NCBI GenBank assembly: GCA_030592145.1
Contig: JAUVKJ010000040.1
Location: 1-10,028 of the forward strand
Length of the DNA stretch: 10,028 nucleotides
Origin: Bacteroides sp.
GTDB lineage: Bacteria > Bacteroidota > Bacteroidia > Bacteroidales > SM23-62
Direction of reading: 5' to 3'
Positions 1 through 7,439 of the stretch are shown piece after piece. The notes beneath the pieces are model-generated. The model did not search any database. It saw only the letters and a program-made list of their open reading frames with translations, and was not told the origin of the DNA. Positions within the stretch are counted from its first letter, which is position 1, and each line of letters opens with the position of its first letter. The position numbers and the translations under genes are program-made.

Positions 1-1
1 A

Positions 2-1927
2 CAGGTCGAAATATCCGGTGAACTGAAAAAATGGCATAAAGTCAGCCTGACGTTTGAGGGACCTGAATCATCGGAAACAGATGAGTTCAATCCTTTCATG
101 AATTACCGCCTGAATGTCAGATTTACACATCCTTCAACAGGCAAGGAATACCTTGTACCGGGATACTTTTCGGCCGACGGAAATGCTGCTGAAACTTCTG
201 CGGATAAGGGAAACAAATGGAGGGTGCATTTTACCCCTTCTGAAACAGGTACCTGGAAGTATTCTGTAGATTTCCGCAAAGGTAACTGGGTTGCTGTCAG
301 CGACCGGAAGGACCCGGGCGAGAGCGGAAGATTCATGGATAGTCTGAAAGGGGAATTCACGATTGCTCAAACGGATAAGTTCTACCCCGATTTCCGGGGA
401 AGGGGCAGGCTTGAATACGTTGAAGAACACTACCTTCGCCTGGCCGAATCAGGGGAATATTTCCTGAAATGCGGTGCGGATGCTCCTGAGAACTTTCTGG
501 CCTATGCTGATTTTGACGGCACATTTCACAAAGACGGCTATAAGGATGAGCTGGTTAAAACATGGGAGCCTCACATCGGGGACTGGAAAGAAGGCGATCC
601 AACCTGGCAGGACGGAAAGGGAAAAGGAATGATAGGTGCCCTGAACTACCTTGAGTCTAAAGGTATGAATGCATTTTCATTCCTGACACTGAATATTCTG
701 GGGGATGACCAGAATGTATTCCCCTACATTGATTATTATACCTATGACAGGATGGATGTCTCCAAACTCGATCAATGGGAGATCGTTTTCGAGCATGCGG
801 ACCGCTTAGGGCTATTCCTTCATTTCAAAACCCAGGAGGCCGAAAACCAGGGGCTCCTCGACAATGGGGGTGTCGGGGCCCAGCGTAAACTCTATTACCG
901 TGAACTGATAGCAAGGTTTGGGCACCACCTGGCTCTGAATTGGAATCTCGGGGAAGAAATTGGAGATTGGAAGAAGAACCATATAACTCCTCCCCAATTT
1001 AAATACCAGCGCCTTGCCATGGCCCAATATTTCTATGATCATGACCCATACCGGCATCATGTGGTGATCCATAATGGAAATCCCTTTTATGACCTGCTTG
1101 GTCCCGAAAGTAAACTAACCGGTCCCTCCGTCCAGACCAACTACAAAGATTTCAGTCTGGTACACGGAGAAGTTCTCAAATGGAGGAGGCTCTCCGCAAA
1201 GGCAGGCAAAAAATGGGCCGTCTCGGTCGACGAACCGGGTGATGCCCAGCAATCGATCGTACCCGACAAGGACGACCCGGAGAAAAATGACGCCAGGAAG
1301 AATGCCCTGTGGGGTGCCTATATGGCAGGAGCCTGGGGAATCGAATGGTATTTCGGGTACAAATTTGACCATTCCGACCTTACCTGCCAGGACTGGCACT
1401 CGCGTGATCAGTTCTGGGACCAGTGCAGGCATGCCATGGACTTTTTCACCACCTTCCTCCCCTACTGGACAATGGAACCACAAGACGAGATCAGCACGGC
1501 AGATTATTGCCTGGCCCGCACCGGGGAGATCTATGCATTATATATAAAAGAAGGTGGAACCGCAGATCTGAACCTTGTCGATGAGGGTGACTATACCATC
1601 AAATGGTACAATCCCAGGAAAGGTGGTGAACTGCTTGATGGTTCGGTAACTACTGTGTCAGGTTGCGGAATGGTATGCATTGGAAATGCGCCCTGTGAGG
1701 CGGAGGGAGACTGGGCCGTACTGGTTCGGGTTGATTTCAATGCAGCCACTAACTGGAAGTATCCTGAAAAGGATACCACAGCATTCTCATTACAGTGCAT
1801 TTACATCAGGCCCAGGACAGCCTCATCCGGATCGGTACTCCGGGAAACCGGAACTGAGACCAAAAATAATTATAACCGTGCTGAGCAGGAGTCCTGTAAG
1901 GGAAATAGTTATTTTTACCTGGACTAA
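2..1927 (+). CDS. DUF5060-type glycoside hydrolase-like protein, 5'-truncated by the window edge
   Basis: The reading frame is open from base 2, and homologous-looking sequence (VEISGELKKWHKVSLTF) precedes the first ATG at 98, so the true start and any signal peptide lie before the window. Numbering from that ATG: residues 1-90 plus the upstream codons form the DUF5060 beta-sandwich (PGYFSADGNA, TPSETGTWKYSV). Residues about 100-460 look like a TIM-barrel glycosidase of the apiosidase/DUF4038-like group, with candidate acidic catalytic residues in NWNLGEE (E286/E287) and SVDEPGD (E379). Residues about 465-544 (IYALYIKEGG, IKWYNPRKGGELLDGS, DWAVLVR) match the C-terminal beta domain often labelled putative collagen-binding. 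The last 65 residues match nothing I recognise and may be misframed. Members are usually exported and occur with polysaccharide-utilisation genes. The substrate cannot be read from the sequence, and assigning catalytic roles to these Glu residues is inference. Confidence 0.85.
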   Translation, partial: QVEISGELKKWHKVSLTFEGPESSETDEFNPFMNYRLNVRFTHPSTGKEYLVPGYFSADGNAAETSADKGNKWRVHFTPSETGTWKYSVDFRKGNWVAVSDRKDPGESGRFMDSLKGEFTIAQTDKFYPDFRGRGRLEYVEEHYLRLAESGEYFLKCGADAPENFLAYADFDGTFHKDGYKDELVKTWEPHIGDWKEGDPTWQDGKGKGMIGALNYLESKGMNAFSFLTLNILGDDQNVFPYIDYYTYDRMDVSKLDQWEIVFEHADRLGLFLHFKTQEAENQGLLDNGGVGAQRKLYYRELIARFGHHLALNWNLGEEIGDWKKNHITPPQFKYQRLAMAQYFYDHDPYRHHVVIHNGNPFYDLLGPESKLTGPSVQTNYKDFSLVHGEVLKWRRLSAKAGKKWAVSVDEPGDAQQSIVPDKDDPEKNDARKNALWGAYMAGAWGIEWYFGYKFDHSDLTCQDWHSRDQFWDQCRHAMDFFTTFLPYWTMEPQDEISTADYCLARTGEIYALYIKEGGTADLNLVDEGDYTIKWYNPRKGGELLDGSVTTVSGCGMVCIGNAPCEAEGDWAVLVRVDFNAATNWKYPEKDTTAFSLQCIYIRPRTASSGSVLRETGTETKNNYNRAEQESCKGNSYFYLD

Positions 1928-1943
1928 CAATCAAAACTGATTC

Positions 1944-2933
1944 ATGGATCATATACCTGGATTCAATGTGGACCTGAAGGGACTCGAAGGATGTTTTACC
2001 GAAAGATCAGCCGGTGGCAATGGTTTGTTCCTTGCAGGGAAGGAAGGAGTGAAGACCATTTTGTCGCCGGTCGACAACAAAGCTGATTTTGTGGTCTACG
2101 ATGACAAGACCCTTGTCTATGTGAAATCCCAGCTGGGGTACCCGGCCATTTATGAACTCCGGGATCCGGTATTTGAAGCGCCGGCGGAGGCGGTGCTGAT
2201 GGATCTGGACGGTACCAGCGTTCGCAGCGAAAAGTTCTGGATCCGGATCATTCAACAAACCACGGCACGATTGACTGGCAGGTCCCGTTTTGAACTTGAA
2301 CCGGAAGATGAACCGTATGTATCAGGACATTCCGTATCGGAACACCTGGAATACTGTATCCGGAAATACTGCCCGGATAAAAAACTTGAGGAGGCCAGAA
2401 AGCTATATTTTGAGATCACCCATCATGAAATGAAGGAAATACTGGAAGGACGAGGCAGACAGGACGCCTTTGTACCCAGTCCCGGTTTAAAGGATTTCCT
2501 GCTGGCCCTGAAATCCCGCGGAATTAAAATCGGCCTCGTGACATCGGGCCTTTACGAAAAAGCCTGGCCCGAGATCATTTCCGCCTTCCGTGCACTTGAT
2601 ATGGGGGACCCGCTGGATTTCTACGATGCCATAATCACTGCCGGATATGCCCTGCGAAAAGGCCAGACCGGAACCCTCGGGGAGCTGGCTCCTAAACCCC
2701 ACCCCTGGCTGTACGCCGAGACGGCACGCATCGGGCTGGAGATGCCCGCTGAAAAACGAAACCGTGTGATCGGTCTGGAAGATTCCTCTGCAGGGGTCTT
2801 GTCCATACGCCTGGCAGGCTTTACAGCACTGGGAATTGCAGGGGGTAATATCGGGCAAAGCGGGATGAAACCCCTTCTTTCGGGGTACCACGAGAACCTT
2901 GCGGATACCCTCCCGGTGATACTGGGAGAATAG
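1944..2933 (+). CDS. HAD-superfamily hydrolase (beta-phosphoglucomutase/phosphatase type) with an N-terminal extension
   Basis: All four HAD motifs are present: motif I LMDLDGTSV with nucleophile D87 and acid/base D89; motif II LVTSG (T200/S201); motif III K251 in PKPHP; motif IV GLEDSSAG (E279/D280). A helical cap of about 90 residues lies between motifs I and II, as in subfamily I phosphatases and phosphosugar mutases. It should therefore be a cytoplasmic, Mg-dependent phosphotransfer enzyme, probably acting on a sugar phosphate or similar metabolite; the exact substrate is unknown. Motif I usually opens such proteins, but here about 84 residues precede it. They contain beta-like segments (KADFVVYDDKTLVYV) that I cannot assign. 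ATG 1944 lies 16 bases after the DUF5060 stop, so the two genes are probably one transcript. No strong Shine-Dalgarno site precedes it, which is normal for Bacteroidota. The general class is secure, the function is not. Confidence 0.9.
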   Translation: MDHIPGFNVDLKGLEGCFTERSAGGNGLFLAGKEGVKTILSPVDNKADFVVYDDKTLVYVKSQLGYPAIYELRDPVFEAPAEAVLMDLDGTSVRSEKFWIRIIQQTTARLTGRSRFELEPEDEPYVSGHSVSEHLEYCIRKYCPDKKLEEARKLYFEITHHEMKEILEGRGRQDAFVPSPGLKDFLLALKSRGIKIGLVTSGLYEKAWPEIISAFRALDMGDPLDFYDAIITAGYALRKGQTGTLGELAPKPHPWLYAETARIGLEMPAEKRNRVIGLEDSSAGVLSIRLAGFTALGIAGGNIGQSGMKPLLSGYHENLADTLPVILGE

Positions 2934-2994
2934 TCGGCGCAAAAGGACATGGATTCATTATGGGTGGAATTCGCGAATCAGGTTCCGTATACTC
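2934..2994. other. short convergent intergenic gap
   Basis: This 61-base gap lies between the stop of the HAD gene (plus strand) and the stop of the OmpA-family gene (minus strand). Both transcripts must end near here, but I see no GC-rich stem followed by a T-run on either strand. The only symmetry is a loop-less 10-base palindrome, ATTCGCGAAT, at 2969-2978. Termination may be Rho-dependent or lie inside the flanking genes. Confidence 0.5.
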
Positions 2995-5343
2995 TTATTC
3001 AGATATTTTCTCATAACGCAGTATGCTCATGATGAAGGCATCGTGGTATCCCATCTGTTTAATGGCCGGCAGCCTCTGCAGTGCTTCATTTATGCCCTCT
3101 AAATCTCCATAAACATAACGGTGAAGACCATCCCGCCCCGCGTACATTTTCACTCCCTCAAGGGGTTTGAAATGATCTGTTTCAACCGGATTTTTTAAAG
3201 CCATGATCTGTATGGTATAGCTGGCTGTCACCATGATCCCTTCTTCCGAAAGGCTGGCGATCAACCTATCCAGGTCTTTTTGTTCGAGCATGCCGGCATC
3301 CGGATAACCTGCATCGATGACCTCGTTCAGATATTGCATAGCACTAACCTTTTGCCTGAAATTCCCTGCCGTATAGAGATATGCAGAATCCGTGATAATC
3401 AATGCTGTTTGTTCCCCTTCCACTTCATCCGGTATGGTGTCGAGCCACCTATCGCTTTTTACAAGCAGAACTCTGAAGGATCTTTCTGATCTCGGTTGTA
3501 AATAATCCGGCACAAAAATATCCGAAATCCGGATTTTTTCATCCTGCATATTCTCCAGTTTTATGGAAACATGGCGATTAAGCCGGCGTCCCTCCGGGCT
3601 GTCGGTGCCATCCTCGTATTTATTAATGGCGATGGGAACGGTTTCACCGGCAGCAGTTACCTTTATCCGGGATACCTGTATCCCTTTGGAGATCAGGTAA
3701 TCGGCCATGGATTGTGCCCTTCGCTCAGAAAGACGAAGATTGTACTCATCGGATCCCACGGCATCTGTATGGCCGGTCAGTTTGAGCCGGATCTCAGGAT
3801 GTCTGCGCATAATTTCAATTACGCGTTCTGCTTCAGCCTTTGCTGCATCATCCAGGTCATCTCTGTCAAAACCGAACCGTATGCTGTTCAGGACAAAGTA
3901 TTCGCCGGGATCCGTAGTACCCGGGACGGGTCCGGGTAAACTATCAGGGACCGGAACTTTTTCAGATCCGGTGCTGTCCCTGCCGGTACGGGAAGTAGTT
4001 CTCAGTGATACAGGATCGATCCGCTCATCAGCATCCTGCCGGATGACTGCGATCTGGGCCTGCTCCCCTTTTACCCTGAGGACATATATGCTTCTCACAG
4101 AGCTTATGGAATCGATAATGGCGGAACATAGTGCGCCCTGCCCTGTTTTCCGGGGATTGTAGAACAGATCATCGTCTGCAGTGCTTACCGGATACCCCAG
4201 GTTTTCAGGGAAAGACCATCCTGCATCCAAAAGCTTCTCTGCAACAAAGAAATCAAATCCCCCCATGGTGGCATGGCCCTGTGAACTAAAATAAAGTTTG
4301 TTGCCTTTGCCGTTAAGGAATGGTGTTTCCTCATTGTAATGTGAATTAACTTTTGGTCCCAGGTTCCTCGGCTCTCCCCAGTCCCCCTCCGCAGTCGTTT
4401 CCGACACCCATATGTCAAGTCCTCCCTGTCCGCCGGAACGATCACTGGTAAAATATAAAAACTTGCCGTTATGGGAAATGCAGGCATGTGTCTCAAAGTA
4501 GTCGGAATTTATGTGCTTGTTCAGGCTGATCATTTTGGTCCACCGTTCACCTTTCCGGTAACTAATGTATATATTGGACTCGTATGGACCTTTTTTAACC
4601 AGGTACAATTCCTTACCGTTCATCGAAAGCGATGTTGGGTAGCAGTTCCCATCCGACCCGATCTCCTCATTGATCACCCTCGGTTCGGTCCACTCCCCGG
4701 CAGGGATCTTCCTGGTCATCATTATGGCAGTGTTAAAAGGGGGGCCGGTCATGTAGATCAGTGTGGAATCATCGGATGAGGCCACCGGATTGTAGTTGGC
4801 CGGGAACCTGTTCACCTCTTCACTGAGCCTCAGGTACTGTATATCCACCGGACGCAGGATCATGCTCTTTGCCAGCTCGCATGATTTGATCTGGCTGTTC
4901 ACGTATTCGATGTCTGCGAAATACCTTTTGATCATAATGCCCCTGTATTTCTCATACTCTTCAATGGCCCGGTCGAATTCCTCGTTTATATGATAGGCCC
5001 GGGCCAGGGCAAAGAGGGCTTCCCTTGGTGCCGATCTCTCTTTGTATGACCCCTCACGGTAACCGATTGACATATCTTGCACCGCCTTTTCCAGGTAGGG
5101 AATGGCCTTCTTTTTCTCTCCATAGATACTCAGGTAACATGCTCCGGCCAGAAAATGAAGATTGGCATTGTCCGGGTCGGTCTTCAGGAGTTCCCGGTAA
5201 AGGTGAAGGGCCTCCTGGTATTCATCGGTCATGAAGGAATATTCCGCCTCCAGGAAAGTCTTTTTGAATAATTTTTTATCCTGTGATAAAGCCTCAGGCA
5301 AAATAATTAACAGGATCAGGCATATGTAAGCAACCTGGCGCAT
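2995..5343 (-). CDS. OmpA-family envelope protein: TPR, PD40 propeller, OmpA, two SPOR-like modules
   Basis: Residues 1-20 form a signal peptide (hydrophobic core ICLILLIILP, likely cleavage ALS|Q). There is no lipobox cysteine, so it is exported but not a lipoprotein. Residues about 28-160 are helical TPR-like repeats (EYQEALHLYRELLKTDPDNA, AIPYLEKAV, AIEEYEKY). Residues about 182-425 hold five PD40/WD40-like blades (e.g. HNGKFLYFTSDRSGGQGGLD at 291-310). A Pro/Ser/Thr-rich linker spans 440-480. Residues 482-596 are an OmpA C-terminal domain with TGHTDAVGS and LSERRAQS; D527 and R542 have the spacing of the diaminopimelate-binding pair. Residues about 622-686 and 709-775 resemble each other and SPOR modules (YLYTAGNF...AGYPDAGML; HRYVYGDL...MGYHDAFIM). 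The order TPR-propeller-OmpA recalls PorE of the type IX secretion system, but PorE has a carboxypeptidase-regulatory-like domain before OmpA, which I do not find here. It probably anchors an envelope complex to peptidoglycan. It is divergent from the START-like gene and stands alone. Confidence 0.92.
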   Translation of the reverse strand: MRQVAYICLILLIILPEALSQDKKLFKKTFLEAEYSFMTDEYQEALHLYRELLKTDPDNANLHFLAGACYLSIYGEKKKAIPYLEKAVQDMSIGYREGSYKERSAPREALFALARAYHINEEFDRAIEEYEKYRGIMIKRYFADIEYVNSQIKSCELAKSMILRPVDIQYLRLSEEVNRFPANYNPVASSDDSTLIYMTGPPFNTAIMMTRKIPAGEWTEPRVINEEIGSDGNCYPTSLSMNGKELYLVKKGPYESNIYISYRKGERWTKMISLNKHINSDYFETHACISHNGKFLYFTSDRSGGQGGLDIWVSETTAEGDWGEPRNLGPKVNSHYNEETPFLNGKGNKLYFSSQGHATMGGFDFFVAEKLLDAGWSFPENLGYPVSTADDDLFYNPRKTGQGALCSAIIDSISSVRSIYVLRVKGEQAQIAVIRQDADERIDPVSLRTTSRTGRDSTGSEKVPVPDSLPGPVPGTTDPGEYFVLNSIRFGFDRDDLDDAAKAEAERVIEIMRRHPEIRLKLTGHTDAVGSDEYNLRLSERRAQSMADYLISKGIQVSRIKVTAAGETVPIAINKYEDGTDSPEGRRLNRHVSIKLENMQDEKIRISDIFVPDYLQPRSERSFRVLLVKSDRWLDTIPDEVEGEQTALIITDSAYLYTAGNFRQKVSAMQYLNEVIDAGYPDAGMLEQKDLDRLIASLSEEGIMVTASYTIQIMALKNPVETDHFKPLEGVKMYAGRDGLHRYVYGDLEGINEALQRLPAIKQMGYHDAFIMSILRYEKISE

Positions 5344-5550
5344 AGAAGGATGGTAGATGAACTCCTTTCAAATATAGAAAAAATGGCACATGGCCGGACT
5401 AAAAGTTATCCACGGTAAGATTAAACGCATATACCGGCCGCCTTACGGCAAAAAGTACTCCGTCTCACCGATTTACCAATGTTGATAAATTTTGCTATAT
5501 TGCAGTAAAGAGATACACAAGTGCCAATACAATAACTAAAATAGTATTTT
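5344..5550. other. divergent intergenic region between the OmpA-family gene and the START-like gene
   Basis: This 207-base AT-richer region must carry promoters for both directions. The minus-strand element at 5369-5376 is clear. For the plus strand the best candidate is TATATTGC at 5496-5503, one base short of the Bacteroidota TAnnTTTG element and without a well-spaced TTG upstream, so I do not list it separately. A single near-match to a DnaA box (TTATCCACG, 5406-5414) is present without companions. I found no open frame that looks coding, no riboswitch-like structure and no tandem repeat. Confidence 0.6.
5369..5376 (-). promoter_or_regulatory. candidate -7 promoter element of the OmpA-family gene
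   Basis: The minus strand reads TATATTTG here, an exact match to the Bacteroidota sigma-ABfr -7 consensus TAnnTTTG. It lies 25 bases upstream of the ATG at 5343, predicting a leader of under about 20 bases. The -33 region has no clean TTTG at the usual spacing, so this rests on the -7 match and the position only. Confidence 0.45.
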
Positions 5551-5928
5551 GTGAAAAAGAAATATGAACTGGAATACACCATTAATTCTTCCCCGAGAGT
5601 ATTATTCAACCGCTTAAGTACACCCGGAGGCCTGTCCGAATGGTTTGCCAACGATGTGAATCTCCATGGATCCATTTTTACTTTCATCTGGGAGGAAACA
5701 GAGCAACAGGCCGAGGTGATGCAGCGAAAGGATAATAAATACATCCGGTTTCGCTGGATCGAGGATGAGGATGATAGTATCTATTTTGAATTCAGGCTCA
5801 CACAGGACGAACTCACCGGCGATGTTTCCCTTCTGATCACCGATTTTGCAGATGACGATGAAAAAGATGATGCGGTAGACCTCTGGGACACACAGATTGC
5901 CGAACTAAAACATGTGATCGGTCTCTGA
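5551..5928 (+). CDS. START-like domain protein (Bacteroidota START_2 / SRPBCC-type)
   Basis: This 125-residue acidic protein has the helix-grip START-like fold typical of a small family found across Bacteroidota. The recognisable signatures are the N-terminal strand YELEYTINSSPRVLFN, STPGGLSEWFANDV at 23-36, FTFIWEETEQQAEV at 43-56, KYIRFRW at 63-69, and the acidic end ITDFADDDEKDD followed by a C-terminal helix. The domain makes a deep hydrophobic cavity in related SRPBCC proteins, but no ligand is known to me for this family. There is no signal peptide, so it should be cytoplasmic. The start is GTG at 5551: an in-frame TAG lies six bases upstream (5542-5544), so no earlier start is possible, and starting later would remove the first strand. 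It is followed after 17 bases by the LptF/LptG-type permease and is probably the first gene of that operon. Confidence 0.9.
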   Translation: MKKKYELEYTINSSPRVLFNRLSTPGGLSEWFANDVNLHGSIFTFIWEETEQQAEVMQRKDNKYIRFRWIEDEDDSIYFEFRLTQDELTGDVSLLITDFADDDEKDDAVDLWDTQIAELKHVIGL

Positions 5929-5945
5929 AATAAACTATCCATCGA

Positions 5946-7439
5946 ATGCGTTTAAAGGCCAAGCGCTTACATATTCTTCTTCTAAAATCCTTTGCGGGAC
6001 CCTTTGCACTGACCTTTCTGATCGTAATCTTCATCATGGTCATGCAGTTTCTCTTCAAGTACATCAATGACTTGATAGGCAAGGGATTGGAATTTACTGT
6101 CGTGTCAGAATTCGTATTTTATCTTACAGCTTCCATGGTACCTATGGCATTGCCGCTTGCCATTCTCATGGCAGCCCTGATGACATTCGGGAACCTCGGA
6201 GAATTCTACGAACTTACCGCCATGAAATCATCCGGCATATCCCTTGTCAGGATCATGCTTCCACTGATTATTCTGACCGTGTTTATGAGCATCGGCGCCT
6301 TTGCATTTTCCAATTATGTACTTCCGGTAGCCAACCTTAAGTTGCGCTCACTCCTTTATGACATTCAGAAAAAACGGCCGGCATTCAATATTATTGAAGG
6401 TGTATTCTACAACGGGATCGAAGGATTCAGCATGCGCGTTGACACCAAGGATCCTGTCACCAACATGCTTTACGGGATCCGGATCTACGACCATACAGAA
6501 CGCAAGGGCAACACAATGGTTACGGTAGCAGATTCAGGATTTATGAAGGTATCTTCCGATGATACTTACCTGGTCTTCACCCTATACAGCGGCCGTTCAT
6601 ACAACGAGATTGACTCTGACCGCAAGAACAGGAAGAATTTTACTTATCCCCACAGGAGGGACTATTTCCAGGAACAATCACTGCTGATCGAACTGACAGG
6701 CTTCGGGCTGGACCGGACGGATGAATCGCTTTTTAAGAGTAATTTCTCCATGATGAGCCTTGCCATGCTCGAGCATTACGAAGATTCCTTCAAAAGGGAG
6801 ATCAACAAGATCTATAAGGGGCTTAATGAATCCCTTACCACGAGAACATACTACACTTACCGGCGTTGGGGCCCCAAGTCCAACAGGGATCAGCCGGCAA
6901 CGTATGATTCCCTCCTTTACAGGCTCAATTTCGACAGTCTTTTCAATGAGCTTCCCAAGCGAAACCGGGTGCTAACGGTTAACGCTGCACTGTCTCAGGC
7001 TCGTGCATCCATGAATCACATCTCAAGCTCCAAAACCAATTCCAGTGCAAAAGTTACCCGGCTGCGAAAGTACCAGATAGAGATACACAGGAAATTCACC
7101 CTGTCGATTGCCTGCCTGATTTTTTTCTTTATCGGTGCCCCCCTGGGAGCCATTATCCGGAAAGGGGGACTTGGTATGCCGACCGTTATCTCCGTCCTGT
7201 TCTTCCTGGCCTGGTACATCATTTCCATGTCGGGCGAGCAGTTTGCCAGAGACAGTGCCCTGACCACGTTTGTGGGCATGTGGCTTTCCTCGGCCATCCT
7301 TCTTCCCATTGGCATCTGGCTCACATACAAATCCATGACAGACTCCGCATTGCTGAACATGGAAACCTACAGCTCTGCATTCCGCAAGATTCGGCGCAGG
7401 ATCCGTTATATGTACATTAAGCTGGGACTGCATACATGA
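5946..7439 (+). CDS. LptF/LptG (YjgP/YjgQ) family permease
   Basis: The family's proteins are the inner-membrane subunits of the LptB2FG transporter, which extracts lipopolysaccharide and feeds it through LptC to the outer membrane. The layout fits: three membrane segments at about 17-38, 51-82 and 100-125, a large periplasmic region at about 128-375, then three more segments at about 384-404, 411-429 and 439-461. Diagnostic stretches are LGEFYELTAMKSSGISL (84-100; the cytoplasmic coupling helix that contacts the ATPase) and EIHRKFTLSIACLIFFFIGA (379-398) followed by PLGAIIRKGGLGMP (399-412). At 497 residues it is over 100 longer than the E. coli proteins; the surplus is a charged, partly helical insert between the periplasmic jellyroll and the fourth membrane segment. 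I cannot tell LptF from LptG on sequence alone. Its stop overlaps the next start by 4 bases (ATGA), indicating translational coupling to the glycosyltransferases. Confidence 0.93.
   Translation: MRLKAKRLHILLLKSFAGPFALTFLIVIFIMVMQFLFKYINDLIGKGLEFTVVSEFVFYLTASMVPMALPLAILMAALMTFGNLGEFYELTAMKSSGISLVRIMLPLIILTVFMSIGAFAFSNYVLPVANLKLRSLLYDIQKKRPAFNIIEGVFYNGIEGFSMRVDTKDPVTNMLYGIRIYDHTERKGNTMVTVADSGFMKVSSDDTYLVFTLYSGRSYNEIDSDRKNRKNFTYPHRRDYFQEQSLLIELTGFGLDRTDESLFKSNFSMMSLAMLEHYEDSFKREINKIYKGLNESLTTRTYYTYRRWGPKSNRDQPATYDSLLYRLNFDSLFNELPKRNRVLTVNAALSQARASMNHISSSKTNSSAKVTRLRKYQIEIHRKFTLSIACLIFFFIGAPLGAIIRKGGLGMPTVISVLFFLAWYIISMSGEQFARDSALTTFVGMWLSSAILLPIGIWLTYKSMTDSALLNMETYSSAFRKIRRRIRYMYIKLGLHT

Noticed and set aside
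2969..2978. Perfect palindrome ATTCGCGAAT in the convergent gap
   Set aside because: It has no loop and no following T-run, so it is not a terminator, and a 10-base palindrome can occur by chance. No partner copy was seen.
3571..4162. Two plus-strand open frames (3571-3939 and 3707-4162) opposite the OmpA-family gene
   Set aside because: They are antisense shadows of a strongly coding gene with clear domains, and their translations show no recognisable family.
2995..5343. Calling the OmpA-family gene porE of the type IX secretion system
   Set aside because: TPR, propeller and OmpA are shared, but the carboxypeptidase-regulatory-like domain is not visible, the C-terminal SPOR-like tail is extra, and no other por genes lie in the window.
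5406..5414. DnaA-box-like sequence TTATCCACG in the divergent intergenic region
   Set aside because: It is a single near-match with no second box, no AT-rich unwinding block and no dnaA, dnaN or rnpA/rpmH genes nearby, so it does not support an origin.
5496..5503. TATATTGC as a promoter for the START-like gene
   Set aside because: It misses the TAnnTTTG consensus by one base and no TTG stands at a suitable distance upstream (the nearest is only 11 bases away), so it was not listed as a feature.
7023..7433. Minus-strand open frame of 136 codons opposite the permease
   Set aside because: It lies wholly over the conserved membrane segments of the permease in the opposite frame and has no family features; it is a coding shadow.
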